Assembly (NCBI GenBank): GCA_024305405.1
Contig: JAKNDB010000076.1
Coordinates: 988,501-1,052,500, forward strand
Direction of reading: 5' to 3'
DNA: 64,000 bases
DNA from: Dirofilaria immitis
Taxonomy: Eukaryota > Nematoda > Chromadorea > Rhabditida > Onchocercidae
Below are positions 46,383 to 57,400 of the stretch, piece by piece (the first letter of the stretch is position 1; each line of letters opens with the position of its first letter). The notes under the pieces were generated by a model. It saw nothing but the letters and a program-made list of their open reading frames with translations, had not been told where the DNA came from and ran no database searches. Position numbers and translations under genes: made by a program.

Positions 46383-47071
46383 CTAATGAATTGCATCTGG
46401 AGGATTGTGAGAGAAATAATCCGGATAACATTCACCAAGTTTTGCGCCTTCTGGCAATGGTCCATGAATTTTTGTATCCCAGTGCAATTTGTATTGCAAT
46501 CTGATCCATTCAGCACGTTTTTTCTGAAAATAAAAGAAAAATTGTGTAAAATTTTTGCAAATTGAACATAAATTGAAATAATTCAGATTTATTTTTCGAA
46601 ATAGTCAAAAACACAGACACTGAGAATTCAACAACTACTTTACATTAAATTTAAAAGGAGACACTTTCAAAAATTACGCTCCTAAAATTGCAAATTTCAA
46701 ATTGCGAAAAGCAATAAAGATATATAAAAAAACTTGTTTGTAATTTGTAATACACTCATTGAAATCCCGACGTTCCAAATCGCAGTATTTTCGGCCAAGT
46801 TTTTGTCCAAAGGCTTCCAAACAGTGAAAATATTGCGATTCAAAAAACCACACTGTGTATCTACAAAACAGAATGAGGAGACCAATTTAAATCATTTGAG
46901 TCTTTATTATCATAAAAATAACGCTTTCTCCAAGCTATATGACGGCAAAAAAGTTAACAAACCTTGTTTTGATGAAAGTCTCCGAAGTGCATCAACAAGT
47001 GGTAGCCTTATGACCGGTTCTAGCATATGCTCCTCCGCCTCTTGGAAATGTGGATTTTCCCGCAAGCTCAT
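46383..47071 (-). CDS. NDUFS5-like complex I subunit with twin-cysteine CHCH motif
   Basis: Likely accessory subunit of mitochondrial NADH:ubiquinone oxidoreductase in the intermembrane space. Three exons: 47071-46963, 46860-46734, 46523-46383. The cysteine pattern is the clue: C-x9-C (CGFFESQYFHC), then 12 residues, then C-x9-C (CDLERRDFNEC), the same spacing as human NDUFS5, followed by a basic tail. The first cysteine appears only if the A6 run at 46842-46847 is read as A7; this also makes the total 378 nt (125 aa). A frame without correction exists using an internal acceptor at 46852, but it loses that cysteine. The ATG follows an AG acceptor at 47073-47074. Confidence 0.72.
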
Positions 47072-47749
47072 TCTGATTTTTTCTGATTCCAGAAAAACTG
47101 AAAACCAGGTATTTGATCATTAATTTGAAAATGAATATAGTTCATGAATAAATGTTTGTACTAGCAGAATTTCAAGCGCAATCACTATAACTGAATAAAC
47201 ATTCCAGAACAGCTCGTAATCCTTCCTTCTTCCTTGAAATGTTAATGTCAACACACTCCAAGAAAAGATCGATGGATAAAAAGAGAAGCTAGTAATCATT
47301 GAAAATTCCCAAATCAAACCACTTTCAAGTCCAATCTTGAAGTCCTCCGCTTGCTCAAAAGACATCCATAAATCTTCGAAATACAAGAATGTACCTAAGA
47401 CGAAATGTTAGTAACCAACCCCGCAATAATAAGCTTATATTGAGGTCCTCAAGTGCAATTTTAATCCCAAAAGTATTTTCAACTTACTGTGAAATCTAGC
47501 GACCTTTGAAGAGCATTTTATCTTAATAGAATAACTCCTTCTTCATCTCTTTTCTCGAGAATAACTCCTTTTTTATCTCACATCTACATTATTATCATTT
47601 ATCTTCGAAATTTCTTTTTTGGATCATCATTGTAAAAATGTATTTTTTCATATACGTATAAAAGGAAATTTATTGGTGACTTAAGTGAACCATTCTGGAC
47701 AAAAGCTGCAACATCAATTGATCACAACATTGCCAATTATAATTCTACA
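47072..47749. other. intercistronic gap with an unassigned open frame
   Basis: Contains an 88-codon minus-strand frame (47120-47386), Phe/Trp/Ser-rich and somewhat hydrophobic, without a recognisable domain or obvious exon partners. I treat it as unassigned rather than a gene. Confidence 0.4.
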
Positions 47750-48662
47750 TTATAAAGTTTTTCTCCTCTGCACAGAAGCACTTGCGGCGGATGAAATTGA
47801 AGCATAAGACAGCCTCTCGATTTTCGATGAATTGAACGATGATCTGCTCTCCAATTTATCTTCCCATGCTCCAACCTTTATTCGTACTCGTTTTATCAAC
47901 TGTTTGCTTAAACATTCATCCAAGTGAGTGAGAATTCTGAATTTCTTGAAAATTATTTATTTTCCGGTTAGAACTACCGCAGTCTTCCGAACATATTTCT
48001 CAGATATAAATCTTAATTACATTGTCATAATTATTCATAATCCGAGCAAAAGTCGTCACTTATCAATGATCACAATAAGAACAAAAGAAATTCCTTTTTC
48101 TCCCAGTAGTTTTACAACTTACTTTCCCGAATTTTGAATATGCATTCCGTCCGTTGCATCAAACTTCTCGAATAACAATACCGACCTTGAGCGTTGTACA
48201 GCAGTAACATTTGGGAAAACAATAAAATGCTTAGTTTTCCTTTTAGGATATAGCAAACGTATCCTAATTTTGTCTGAATAAATATGCAATACAATATAAG
48301 CGCTATCGTATCATATAAATTGTAATTTGCAAAATTATGAAGCAGAAGAAATTTTATGTTTACTTCCTAAGATGCATCAAGATTGATTATTTTCAAGAAG
48401 CTGCGATATGTCTACATACGGTAACATTGCAAAGGGCAGAGTACAGAAATAATTGATGTGAAAGAAGCTTCGAAAAATCCTTAAACGTCACATATTAATT
48501 CCAGCTAGTGAATAATATCTCAATGATAAATACATGTATGCGAAGTATTTAGATATTTAGGAAAAAGAGAAATGAAACCTTAGTAACAAGAAATGTTAAA
48601 GCTACTAAGCCGATACTAGCAATACTTGAAACAACCAGAAGATCAATAAAATCATCATCCAT
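47750..48662 (-). CDS. small single-pass membrane protein, unrecognised
   Basis: Three exons: 48662-48579, 48273-48123, 47906-47750. With one base restored in the T4 run at 48268-48271 the total is 393 nt (130 aa) and all phases agree. The protein starts with an acidic MDDDFID, followed by one hydrophobic segment of about 20 residues (LLVVSSIASIGLVALTFLV). A basic, beta-like domain follows (IRIRLLYPKRKTKHFIVF; RSVLLFEKFDATDG) and then a Ser/Lys-rich tail. The N-terminus looks like a signal anchor, with the basic domain probably cytosolic by the positive-inside rule. The ATG follows a TTTACAG acceptor at 48672-48673. I do not recognise a family. Confidence 0.6.
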
Positions 48663-50799
48663 ATACAATCTCTGTAAATATTTTTGAAAAACTAAAATTT
48701 TGAAGCAATGTGTCTTTTGACACGAACACATGCTAGAAAATATGAAAGAATCATTATTTTGCTCTAATCAAACTTTGATAGCAACAAATTTTGAATAAGT
48801 GGAAATAGGATTGCTTTGTAGAATTGAATACAGGTCGCCAGGTGTTACGTTACAGCGATAATTGTAGTGTTCGTAGAATAGCGATTACAAATTGCTAAAC
48901 AAAGGGAACGGAAAATATTCAACGGAAGTCCAAGAAATATGGAGGATTGATAAACAAAATGATTTAGAGCTAACTTCCCATACCATAACAATATGAACTA
49001 GATCATCAACAATATACTCTTTGAAGTGGGTGTCTAGATTATCTAAAAACGAAAGAATTCTCCTTTCAAAAGTATAAATGATATGCATATCAATAAATAT
49101 GCAAAGAGATGTAAGGCAATACATGAATTAATCTCTACGAATTAAATGCAATTCAAATTCCGGTACAAATCATGTCGTATTTGCGTAACATAGTCGGTTA
49201 CTATCATTTAATGAATGGTGGAATATGAAAAGATGTAAAAACTTATCTCACAATTCAGCATGATGCGCATTATATCTTTTGAAGCATTAAGAAGAGTTTT
49301 TAATTCTGAACAATAACCCGAATTATATTTCTTCATAAGAGCCAAAATCGAAATTATGTTCATATGACTGTTTGTTCTTCAACGATTTTGAGGAATAAGT
49401 GCGAATAACAAACCAATATTAGCAAGATTAAACACAAATCTCGGCTATCAAAGCATATGTTCGAATAAAAATTGAATTTTAAGTCAAAAAAATCTCCATT
49501 CACTTCATGTGGTTAGTGAAAATCCATGTTGAAGAAATCCCAACAGTTCACACTTAAGAAACCATAGCACAAATAATTGATAGCATTCTCCACGCACAAA
49601 ATCTTTACTGCTCAATGAAAAGACTGCATCTTATTATGTAAATATAGTGTTAAGAAGACGAACTTTGGTCATAAATAATGCGGCACTGCCGTTACAGATA
49701 ATCAACATGTAAGTAGTTCATATTAGGAGAGTTATACCATCGATCTCGGTACTCATGTAAAACACTGAAGATAATAAAGTACGATTGCTTAAGTTGAATA
49801 AAAACATAAATCCCAACATTTAATCATTAAAGAAATACGAATTCTAAAATCAGTGTCTTATAATCCCAACCAAAAGTAATTGCTAACTTCAGAGCATTAG
49901 TAATTAACGGTCAATCCCACCATCGACCTCGACGGGAAATGTAAGCGGTGATTTCAATTCCACTGCTTTTTGATAAAACTGCTCGATAACAAAGCCTTAT
50001 ATGTGATACATGATCACTTTGACGAGTAATTTTTACGGAAAAGCATATCGATTTCCAAAATCTATACCAGTAGTTCGATGGTAATTGTAATCTTTTGCTT
50101 CTTGTCATATCTATAATTTTATGCAAGCACTTTATTGCATTTATTCAATACTGTCTTCAGAATAATACTACAATTGTTAATGTGCTATCACTTGACCCCT
50201 TCCTCAACAACGATCTTATTCTAGAAAATTTCTTGCAGGCTAAATTATATATGTAATAAACAAAGAGTAAAACGACATTTGTTTTCGAACCTATTATTTG
50301 TAATTTCATTGGAAATAGTGTGAATGAAAAACTTCTTTTCAAAACAGTATGAATGAAAAGCTTCCTAATGTTAAATTCCCACTCTAAAATCGAAGTGTTA
50401 TTTAAAATTAAAAAAACAAAGAGACTTTTATAATCTAATGTATGAAACTCCTCACTTGAAAGTATCGTTCTTTATACACCTACTACTCTGTTATGGATGA
50501 GGTATAGTGATCGACCACTTACCTTACATAAAATGATTTCAAGAAGACACAATAGAAAATTCCATTTATGAAAAATAAAGTAACAAAGAATTGATCATGC
50601 ACGAAATAATTTTCTTAACTTGAACAAAGCACACGACTATTCTAAAACAAAAAATTGAAATGATTACCAAAAATCTAAAAATACTGTAGAAATTCGAATT
50701 CTGTCATTCATTGAATTTTGATCACAGTTTTATTTAATGTACCAGTAACTAGTTCACTTGCAAACAGACTATTTCTAATAAACGGAATTAAAATTCAAA
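48663..50799. other. intergenic between TIM23 and the small membrane protein gene
   Basis: 2.1 kb of AT-rich DNA. Minus-strand open frames at 48885-49124 and 49911-50126 (the latter Arg-rich near its end) have no recognisable domain. TIM23 3' UTR lies at the right edge. Confidence 0.45.
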
Positions 50800-52233
50800 T
50801 TAATAACTGTAGTCTTGCTTGCCGATTAAATGCTTTCGCATTTCCCACAATCTATTTCGACTATCCTGATCACTCAGCAACCAAATAAAAGCTGCAACTA
50901 TTCCAATACCAGTACCAGTTATCGAAGCGTGTAAGCCATGAGCACATCGAAAAAGTCCTCCAGTAACAGCACCAGCTGCTGAAACATAATTTAAACCAAA
51001 CCAATGTTACGAAAAAGAAAAGGATTTAAAGTTCATGTGACAAGTTTAAATTAAAAAGGAAATTAATTAACTGTTGAAATCTTACCAAGAGCGTTAAGAT
51101 CATCTTTCGCTCGCAATTTTCCAAAAATCATGTCAGCAACAGAGAACATGAAAACAATGGAACCGGCTGGATGAGCGAAACCACTTCCATGTTTTACCGA
51201 AGAATTCATCAAACGCGTCACGAACGGTTTAAAAGGCTAAACGAAACATAAGTATTAGAAAAATTGTGGAAGTACTTGGAATTTAGAAAATTTTTAAAAA
51301 TCAGGCGCCCAACTTTTCGTAATAATTTCTTTTATTTCTATTTCTTTCTATTTTCTATTTCTATTTGACATGATTTTTGGAAAACTGCGTGCGAAAGATG
51401 ATCTTAACGCTCTTGGTAAGATTTCAATAGTTCTATTTGCTATTTCTTTTTCCATTTTTTAGAAAGAATGAAAACCTGGAAAAAAGAGATGACAACTTAA
51501 GACCGTATTAGCTATTCCTAATTTGAAATATATGCCAAAAGAATTGTATGAAAATGAAACTAATCCTCACTAGCTGCCTTGTATTAGGATTCCGTAATTC
51601 CGGTAGAATACCGCGTAGACTACCCAACACATAGCCGCTCAGAACAGCCCATCCAATTCGTCCCATTGCAAATTCTAATTCTCCTTTCGATTCACCAGGA
51701 ACAATATACATGAAAATATACAATATTGTTAGTACACCAACAATCAAATATCATTTTGATACGAAAAAGCTTTTACGCGCTATTCTTCTCAATTTCTCTA
51801 TTTTTTGGAACGAAAATTTTCAGAAACATTACTCCAGAATTATATTATTACAGAAAAAACTTTCCGAGATAAAAACTGTTGCTTTTCAAGACTTTAATGA
51901 CCGGATTCTCTTCCAAAAAAACTAAAGAATAAAGTGCATTTAATATTTTGTAACTTACTGAGGTGTAGATTCCCGAAAAACGGTAGGATCCATCTGCAGG
52001 TAAGGTGACAGCTGCTTTTCAAATGGTACTCCTGCTTGCTTTAACTGATCTAACGCAAATATAGGAGACCTCTCTAAACCAGGCATATTCACACTATCTC
52101 TATCAGGATCTACGTCAGTTACCATTGAGCCCATTTTTGCTAAATCAGATGTTGAAGCTGATTGCGTCTCTGAGTGAGAAGAGTTGGGTGGTGACAGTGG
52201 TGTAGACTTTGTTGAACTAAACGGCCAAATCAT
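50800..52233 (-). CDS. TIMM23: mitochondrial import channel subunit TIM23
   Basis: Core channel subunit of the TIM23 translocase in the mitochondrial inner membrane, importing presequence proteins. Four exons: 52233-51959, 51709-51571, 51236-51086, 50978-50800; total 744 nt (247 aa). The N-terminal intermembrane domain ends in QLSPYLQMDPTVF, a TIM23 hallmark. The Tim17/22/23 membrane domain follows (ELEFAMGRIGWAVLSGYVLG; VKHGSGFAHPAGSIVFMFS; AGAVTGGLFRCAHGL), with Gly-rich transmembrane helices. No frame correction is needed. The acceptor before the second exon reads TTTTCAT instead of TTTTCAG although a TACTAAC branch-point-like motif lies upstream. The ATG follows a TATTTAG acceptor by 14 bases (48-49 of 52200s), suggesting trans-splicing. 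An inverted partial copy of exon three lies in intron two. Confidence 0.93.
51069..51135 (-). repeat. arm A of inverted repeat (end of TIM23 exon 3, donor and intron start)
   Basis: 67 bp spanning the last about 50 coding bases of TIM23 exon three, its GTAAGA donor and the first intron bases. It pairs with 51366-51432 in opposite orientation, 64 of 67 bases identical by eye. Confidence 0.9.
51366..51432 (+). repeat. arm B of inverted repeat (antisense exon copy inside TIM23 intron 2)
   Basis: A plus-strand copy of the TIM23 exon three end, starting TGACATGATTTTTGGAAAA and including the splice donor GGTAAGATTTC. Two of the three mismatches to arm A are synonymous codon changes (Leu TTG/CTG, Arg CGA/CGT); the third is intronic. 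The two arms are separated by 230 bp. Confidence 0.9.
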
Positions 52234-52911
52234 TTTGATGTCTCGCTCTAAATAGAAATGTATAAATTAACAAGAAAACGTTCAAAATTTTAGATTGCAA
52301 CTAAAATTTCCAACTTTTACCAAGATTTTTAGCCCATTCGACTTTCAACCGTCATCAAATTCAAGTCTGTTACATCTAATCAAAAGGTAAACTCAATGAT
52401 AAATAATTGAAAAACATTATGCATACAGCACAAATTTTCATCATCAATTAGTTTATTAGAATTTGAGAATCCAGTGATAATGCCTTTATCAACACTCTTT
52501 AAAGTAAGATCGATAATATAGTCCAGATTCAAACTAATACAGTCCGAGAAAAAATCATCCCTTCAAATAATGTACTCTTTGTGTAATTGAATATGTTTTG
52601 TCTTTTTTAAGCTCTCTAGAGCAACTTTATTTTTTATCTCACAGCAAAACACTGAATGCAAGAAATTAACCAGCCGCCTATCACGCCATTATTTCTAATG
52701 AGTAAAAAATACAAGGATGTTACAAACTACTTAATTAAAGAAAATAGGTGATCAAATAAGAACGAGAAAAAACATTCTGAAAAATTACACTAAGTGCATC
52801 GCTTCCTCATACAAATATCTCTGACATACTCAGTCATTTATAGAATATACCTAGCATAAATATACCTAGCATACGGAACAGTCACTGCAATCAATGCAGA
52901 CAATCTTACCG

Positions 52912-53028
52912 ATGGATCAAAAGAACCAGAAGACCACAACTGTTTCAGAACGGATCCGTGTCGCTAATGTTCCACTCCAAATACCTGAAACCAAATCCTC
53001 GCACCGTATTGGAGAACTGTTCAAATAA
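52912..53028 (+). CDS. candidate small ORF, 38 aa, unrecognised
   Basis: ATG-to-TAA frame of 38 codons with balanced, non-AT-driven composition (contains VSERIRVANVPLQIPETKSS). No domain, no splice partner and no homology I recognise. It is on the strand opposite to all neighbours. It may be chance. Confidence 0.2.
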   Translation: MDQKNQKTTTVSERIRVANVPLQIPETKSSHRIGELFK

Positions 53029-53061
53029 CGACGAAATAACCAAGACAATTACAAAACATAA

Positions 53062-53343
53062 CTAATCCCATCTTTGGCACAACGCCTGCTCATACATTAA
53101 AAGCGCCAATTCAAAACTTCCACTTGTTGTAGCATAAAACCACCCGCCTAAAACGACACCCCGACTCCTGTTGGCAAACTCCCGCAATGTTCTGCTTCAG
53201 CCCATTCAATTCCGAAAAGTTGAATTTCGTCAGTGAAAGGTGAAATGCGGTGAAAATTTAATAACAAGACCGTTTTATCGTTAATTGTATTTATATTTCC
53301 TACCCACTCGGGTGAGATTTTTTCTGAAACTGCGTATAGTCTA
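53062..53343 (-). other. candidate coding remnant or exon, unrecognised
   Basis: A 64-codon stop-free stretch (contains KISPEWVGNINTINDK) that, with one base added in the C4 run at 53160-53163, continues through GGWFYATTSGSFELALLMYE to a stop at 53062. This is the same type of frame break seen in the certain genes nearby. It has no ATG of its own and no known family, so it could be an exon of an unannotated gene, TIM23 5' sequence or chance. Confidence 0.25.
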
Positions 53344-54491
53344 CCCTCTCACTGACTTCAACTCCTCCCTAATAAGCCAGAAAAGTACCTACACAGACCG
53401 AATGAGATTTAATGACGATAAAAAAATCCAAACAACGCAACAGCCATTAGTAACCTAGTAACCTACATGGTAAAAAAGATAATAACAGGAATGCAAACTG
53501 AATAAAGACAAGTATTTTTTTCAGCATGTAAAAATAGAATATTCTCACAATGTTTCTAAATGACACACATAACTTTACATTATTAGGTTCCGCGAAGCGC
53601 TTCTATTAACAGACAAATGGCCAAAATGCTGCAATTTTCTTTTTGTCACTGATACGAGAATTGCTTGATTGAGAATTGTTGATCTTCATCCATAACTACA
53701 AAAAGAAAGGAAGCGGAAAGTACATAACATTTGGGGACCTATAGTATCCGGTTCATCGAATCTGATCGATTCAACTCCTGTAGGTGCAGATGATAGAAGG
53801 TAAAATTAATTTAACTCGAAATGTAAGAAAAAGAAAAAAAGCAGCAAAAATTAATTAAGCTCCTGAATGATCATTACTTCGCCTACACTCGACACTATTC
53901 TGCCTTACAGTAAATGTGTTTTACACTTATATATAATGCTAGAAAGAATTTTCCCTCCATGTTCTCCTTATAAATTTTACTTCTTTTGTAATTTAATTCC
54001 ATTGTACTACGAGTATTTATGAACAGCGTAAGCTTATTTACTAATACGACTTTGTCATATCATGTGAAGAGATTTGAATATAACATAACAATGAAACAAG
54101 AGAGAGCGACTAATCGAGATAAGAAAATATATTTTAAAATGATAGAAGAGGGATTTTAAGATTAAATAATAGTGCAACAGCTTATATACTGTTTTAAATT
54201 AGATAAGTCAAAATAATGTAAATTCCACTAGCTGAGACAAGAAAAGTACAAACACAGAAATAAAATATGTACATTAGAAGAGCTGAATAACTTTTACATT
54301 GAAACAAATGCAACAAGTACATCTGAAACTACCTAAAACATATCAGAAAGAACAAACACATTAGGAAATTACAAACTGATTCACATCAATTCAGAATTCC
54401 ACTTATGGACTCACGTTTTGGCATATTAATTTGAAACATGTGCAGAATTAAATCAAAATTCTGTCACGCTATTATAAAATTTCAATAACAT

Positions 54492-57400
54492 TCATCTCCG
54501 ATTACGACTAAAATCATCGCGCAATGATTCGTAACGTCGCGAGCGACGATCATCATCACAATCTCTATAACGAGACATACGATTACGATTATCACTAGAA
54601 TAACGCCTACCACCGTTATTATGAAGCTGCTGTTGTGATCCTCGATTACCATTATGTTCGCGGTCTCGATCGCGCCCACGTGGGTCTCGCAGAACTCCAC
54701 GACCAAAATCGTCATCCCCACGAAATACTATAAGTGATCGGCGATCTACACGATTATCTAATGTGGTGCCGTAAATTTCAAAATGCTTTCTGGGATCGTG
54801 ACGTAAATCACCATTAGTCTTTGTTGGACCAACAATACTGTTATTGTTACCAGTATTCATTAGTGGCCTTCTGGAATCAATAGTGGCGGAGGTTACTGCT
54901 ACCGTGATAGAACTAGAGCTAGATGACGATGGCGAGGAAAATGTACATGAAATCAAAGAAGCTGGACAGAAACTACTAGTGCTTAGAGAAAAAGTGCCAG
55001 GTGCTGGGCAGTCCATAATATTGGGTGGAGGTATATTTAAGGATGTTGGTGGTGGTGACATAACCACAGGTGGAGGGATAGTAAATGAGTTGGGAGGAAA
55101 TGGAATTGTTGTCGGTGATGGAACAGAAGTTCCGGATATTATAGGATAAGGCGGTACTGCAGGAGGTACAAAATTATTTAATGGCGATACTCCCATCGAT
55201 GATTGCACATTTGGTGGTGATGTTGGCAACATTCCAGAAAGTGTACTAGATTGTGGGAGTGGGGTGGTGATGGCTGGCTTCTATGATCACGGAGAACGGT
55301 CGTTGCGTTTGCTGTTTGGCTGCCATGCAGTTGACTGGAAATAATTGGTGTTTGCAGAGAATTTGTGGTACCAGAAATCGATGCAACATCTACCATAGTT
55401 CCTGGTAAGGTAGTGGGTAATGAAGTTGCGAAATTCGACGACGAATCATGCATCCACTGTGGAAGATCGCCATTTGAAGGCGAGGTTTGCGTGTTTTGTA
55501 TCGGTAGTGCGCTGGAAAGTCGTAAAGAATCAATGAGTTGAAATGATGATATCTGGGATGCTTGCGATTGATTTGGAGGCTTGGAGGAAGCAGATGAAGA
55601 AGTTTGTGACAGTAATGGAAATGATGAATTAGTAACTGTAGCAGTAGGCTCAGCTGATGATAAGCAGCTAATGACCGAATAAGACGCAAGGCGTGGATCA
55701 GATACAATTGATGGTGAATTTGTTCTAGATGTCTGAAAATACATTTCTATATAAAAATCATCATTCGGAGGTAATAAGAAAGAAACACAAAATCGGTTCT
55801 ACGATCATTAAGACCTTTACCAGATGTTAGCGATCTAATGTATTCGAAAGATATGGGATATAATGACTTTTTGTCCTATCATGACATAATTCAAATTGTT
55901 GGGTGATTTAGATATTTTCCAGCTGATTAATAAATATGAAAATAAAATAAATTAAAAATTAGAGATACAAAGAAAATCACCTCACTTGCTCGAATTCCCT
56001 CCATCATTTTTAACATGTGTGTCGAACCTCTGAATGACTGATCGGTGTGAAGTGAATCTAAAGTTCTTTATCGAGTGTTGGAAATTCTGTATTAATCAAC
56101 AATTGCCTTTACAAAAATCTTAAAACAGAAACGAAAATTCTGAATGAATGGATGACAAATAGAGAAGTTATTCTGACTTGAAATAATAAAAATTTTAAGT
56201 TCACAAAAAAATAATATTTACCAGACGTAACAACTGATTCCTCTTTAGTTGATACCAGTTTTGGTAATGGCAATATTGGACTAGAAGAGCGTTGTGGTCC
56301 TCTCATTTCTATAACTGTTTTCATTTTCATCAAAAGAAAGGTAAGTGGATAAACATAAATACAAAAAATTCGAATAAATAAACGAGGCAGAAATCTGAAT
56401 GATAAATTTTAATCAGAAATGGCTTTATAAGTAAATCGTAAGAATCCGATTCCGAAAACCTACGCTTGAATGCAATTTCAACGCCTTCCCTAAACGGATC
56501 ATCATTGGCTGTTGGTGAAGGGGCATCATGAGGAGGCGAAGCACCTGGATAAACACTTGTTTTTAACATTTCTTCCACTTCTGCGTAAACCTCATTAATT
56601 CCTGTACCAAATTTTTGGTAAGCCTAAAAACAATTCATAACGCTAAATAAAATCTTACCTAAAAATTTATAACTAATAGAAATTCAATTTAACGATCAAT
56701 CATAAATAATATTATGAAGTACTATTTTTCCTATGTCCTCAAATAACATCATACTTATTATAAATAATTAAACAAACTGTATACATCTTCCACAACCGTC
56801 ACATCCCGTAGCTGCAAACTGAAACAACGCTTGGCCCGTTCAATTTCACTTAGAAGATGTTGTCCACGTTTGCGATGCTTCGCCAATGCTCCAAAAAATC
56901 TGTTAGCTTTGTATAAGATTGTTCAATTTCCCCATGAATTTCTCACCGTCCCGACGATCTGTAAAATATGAAATAAAAATCTGTCATTTAAGTTCGAAAA
57001 AAATAATAAACTGCAGAGTTTTCTTATTTAAATTTCATTAAAACACATTTTCAGTTAATATAACACTTGAAGATATTGACTTACAGCTCAGGAATTAACA
57101 TTTAATTTTAAATCAATAGTGATAAATTTCTTAAAAATTGCTTCATCAAAAAAATAAGTTTATAAAAATGATATATTACAGAAATTTATCCTACCTTTCA
57201 TCCGACTCTTTATCTTATCTTTAAAATTGAAATCGCTTCTGGAAAGTAATTCTCTTGCACGTTCCATAACCAAATTTCCTTTATGATAACCCTCAACATC
57301 ACGTATTAGATATCCAATATCAAAATCAAGCAGCGTATTATCTTCCAATTCATTGCTATCATCTGAACTGATAGATCATGTTTATAGGGGCTTTATTACA

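Larger units (their letters stand above)
52234..54491. other. intergenic between RPRD-like and TIM23, with a GC-richer island
   Basis: 2.3 kb. Around 52900-53430 the base composition rises above the surroundings and carries two protein-like open frames, listed separately. The rest is AT-rich and contains the expected TIM23 promoter and RPRD-like 3' UTR. Confidence 0.5.

Noticed and set aside
47120..47386. 88-codon minus-strand frame as a gene
   Set aside because: No domain, no matching exons or trans-splice acceptor; kept only as an unassigned frame in the gap.
54844..55149. 101-codon plus-strand frame
   Set aside because: Antisense shadow of the Pro/Ser-rich tail of the RPRD-like gene.
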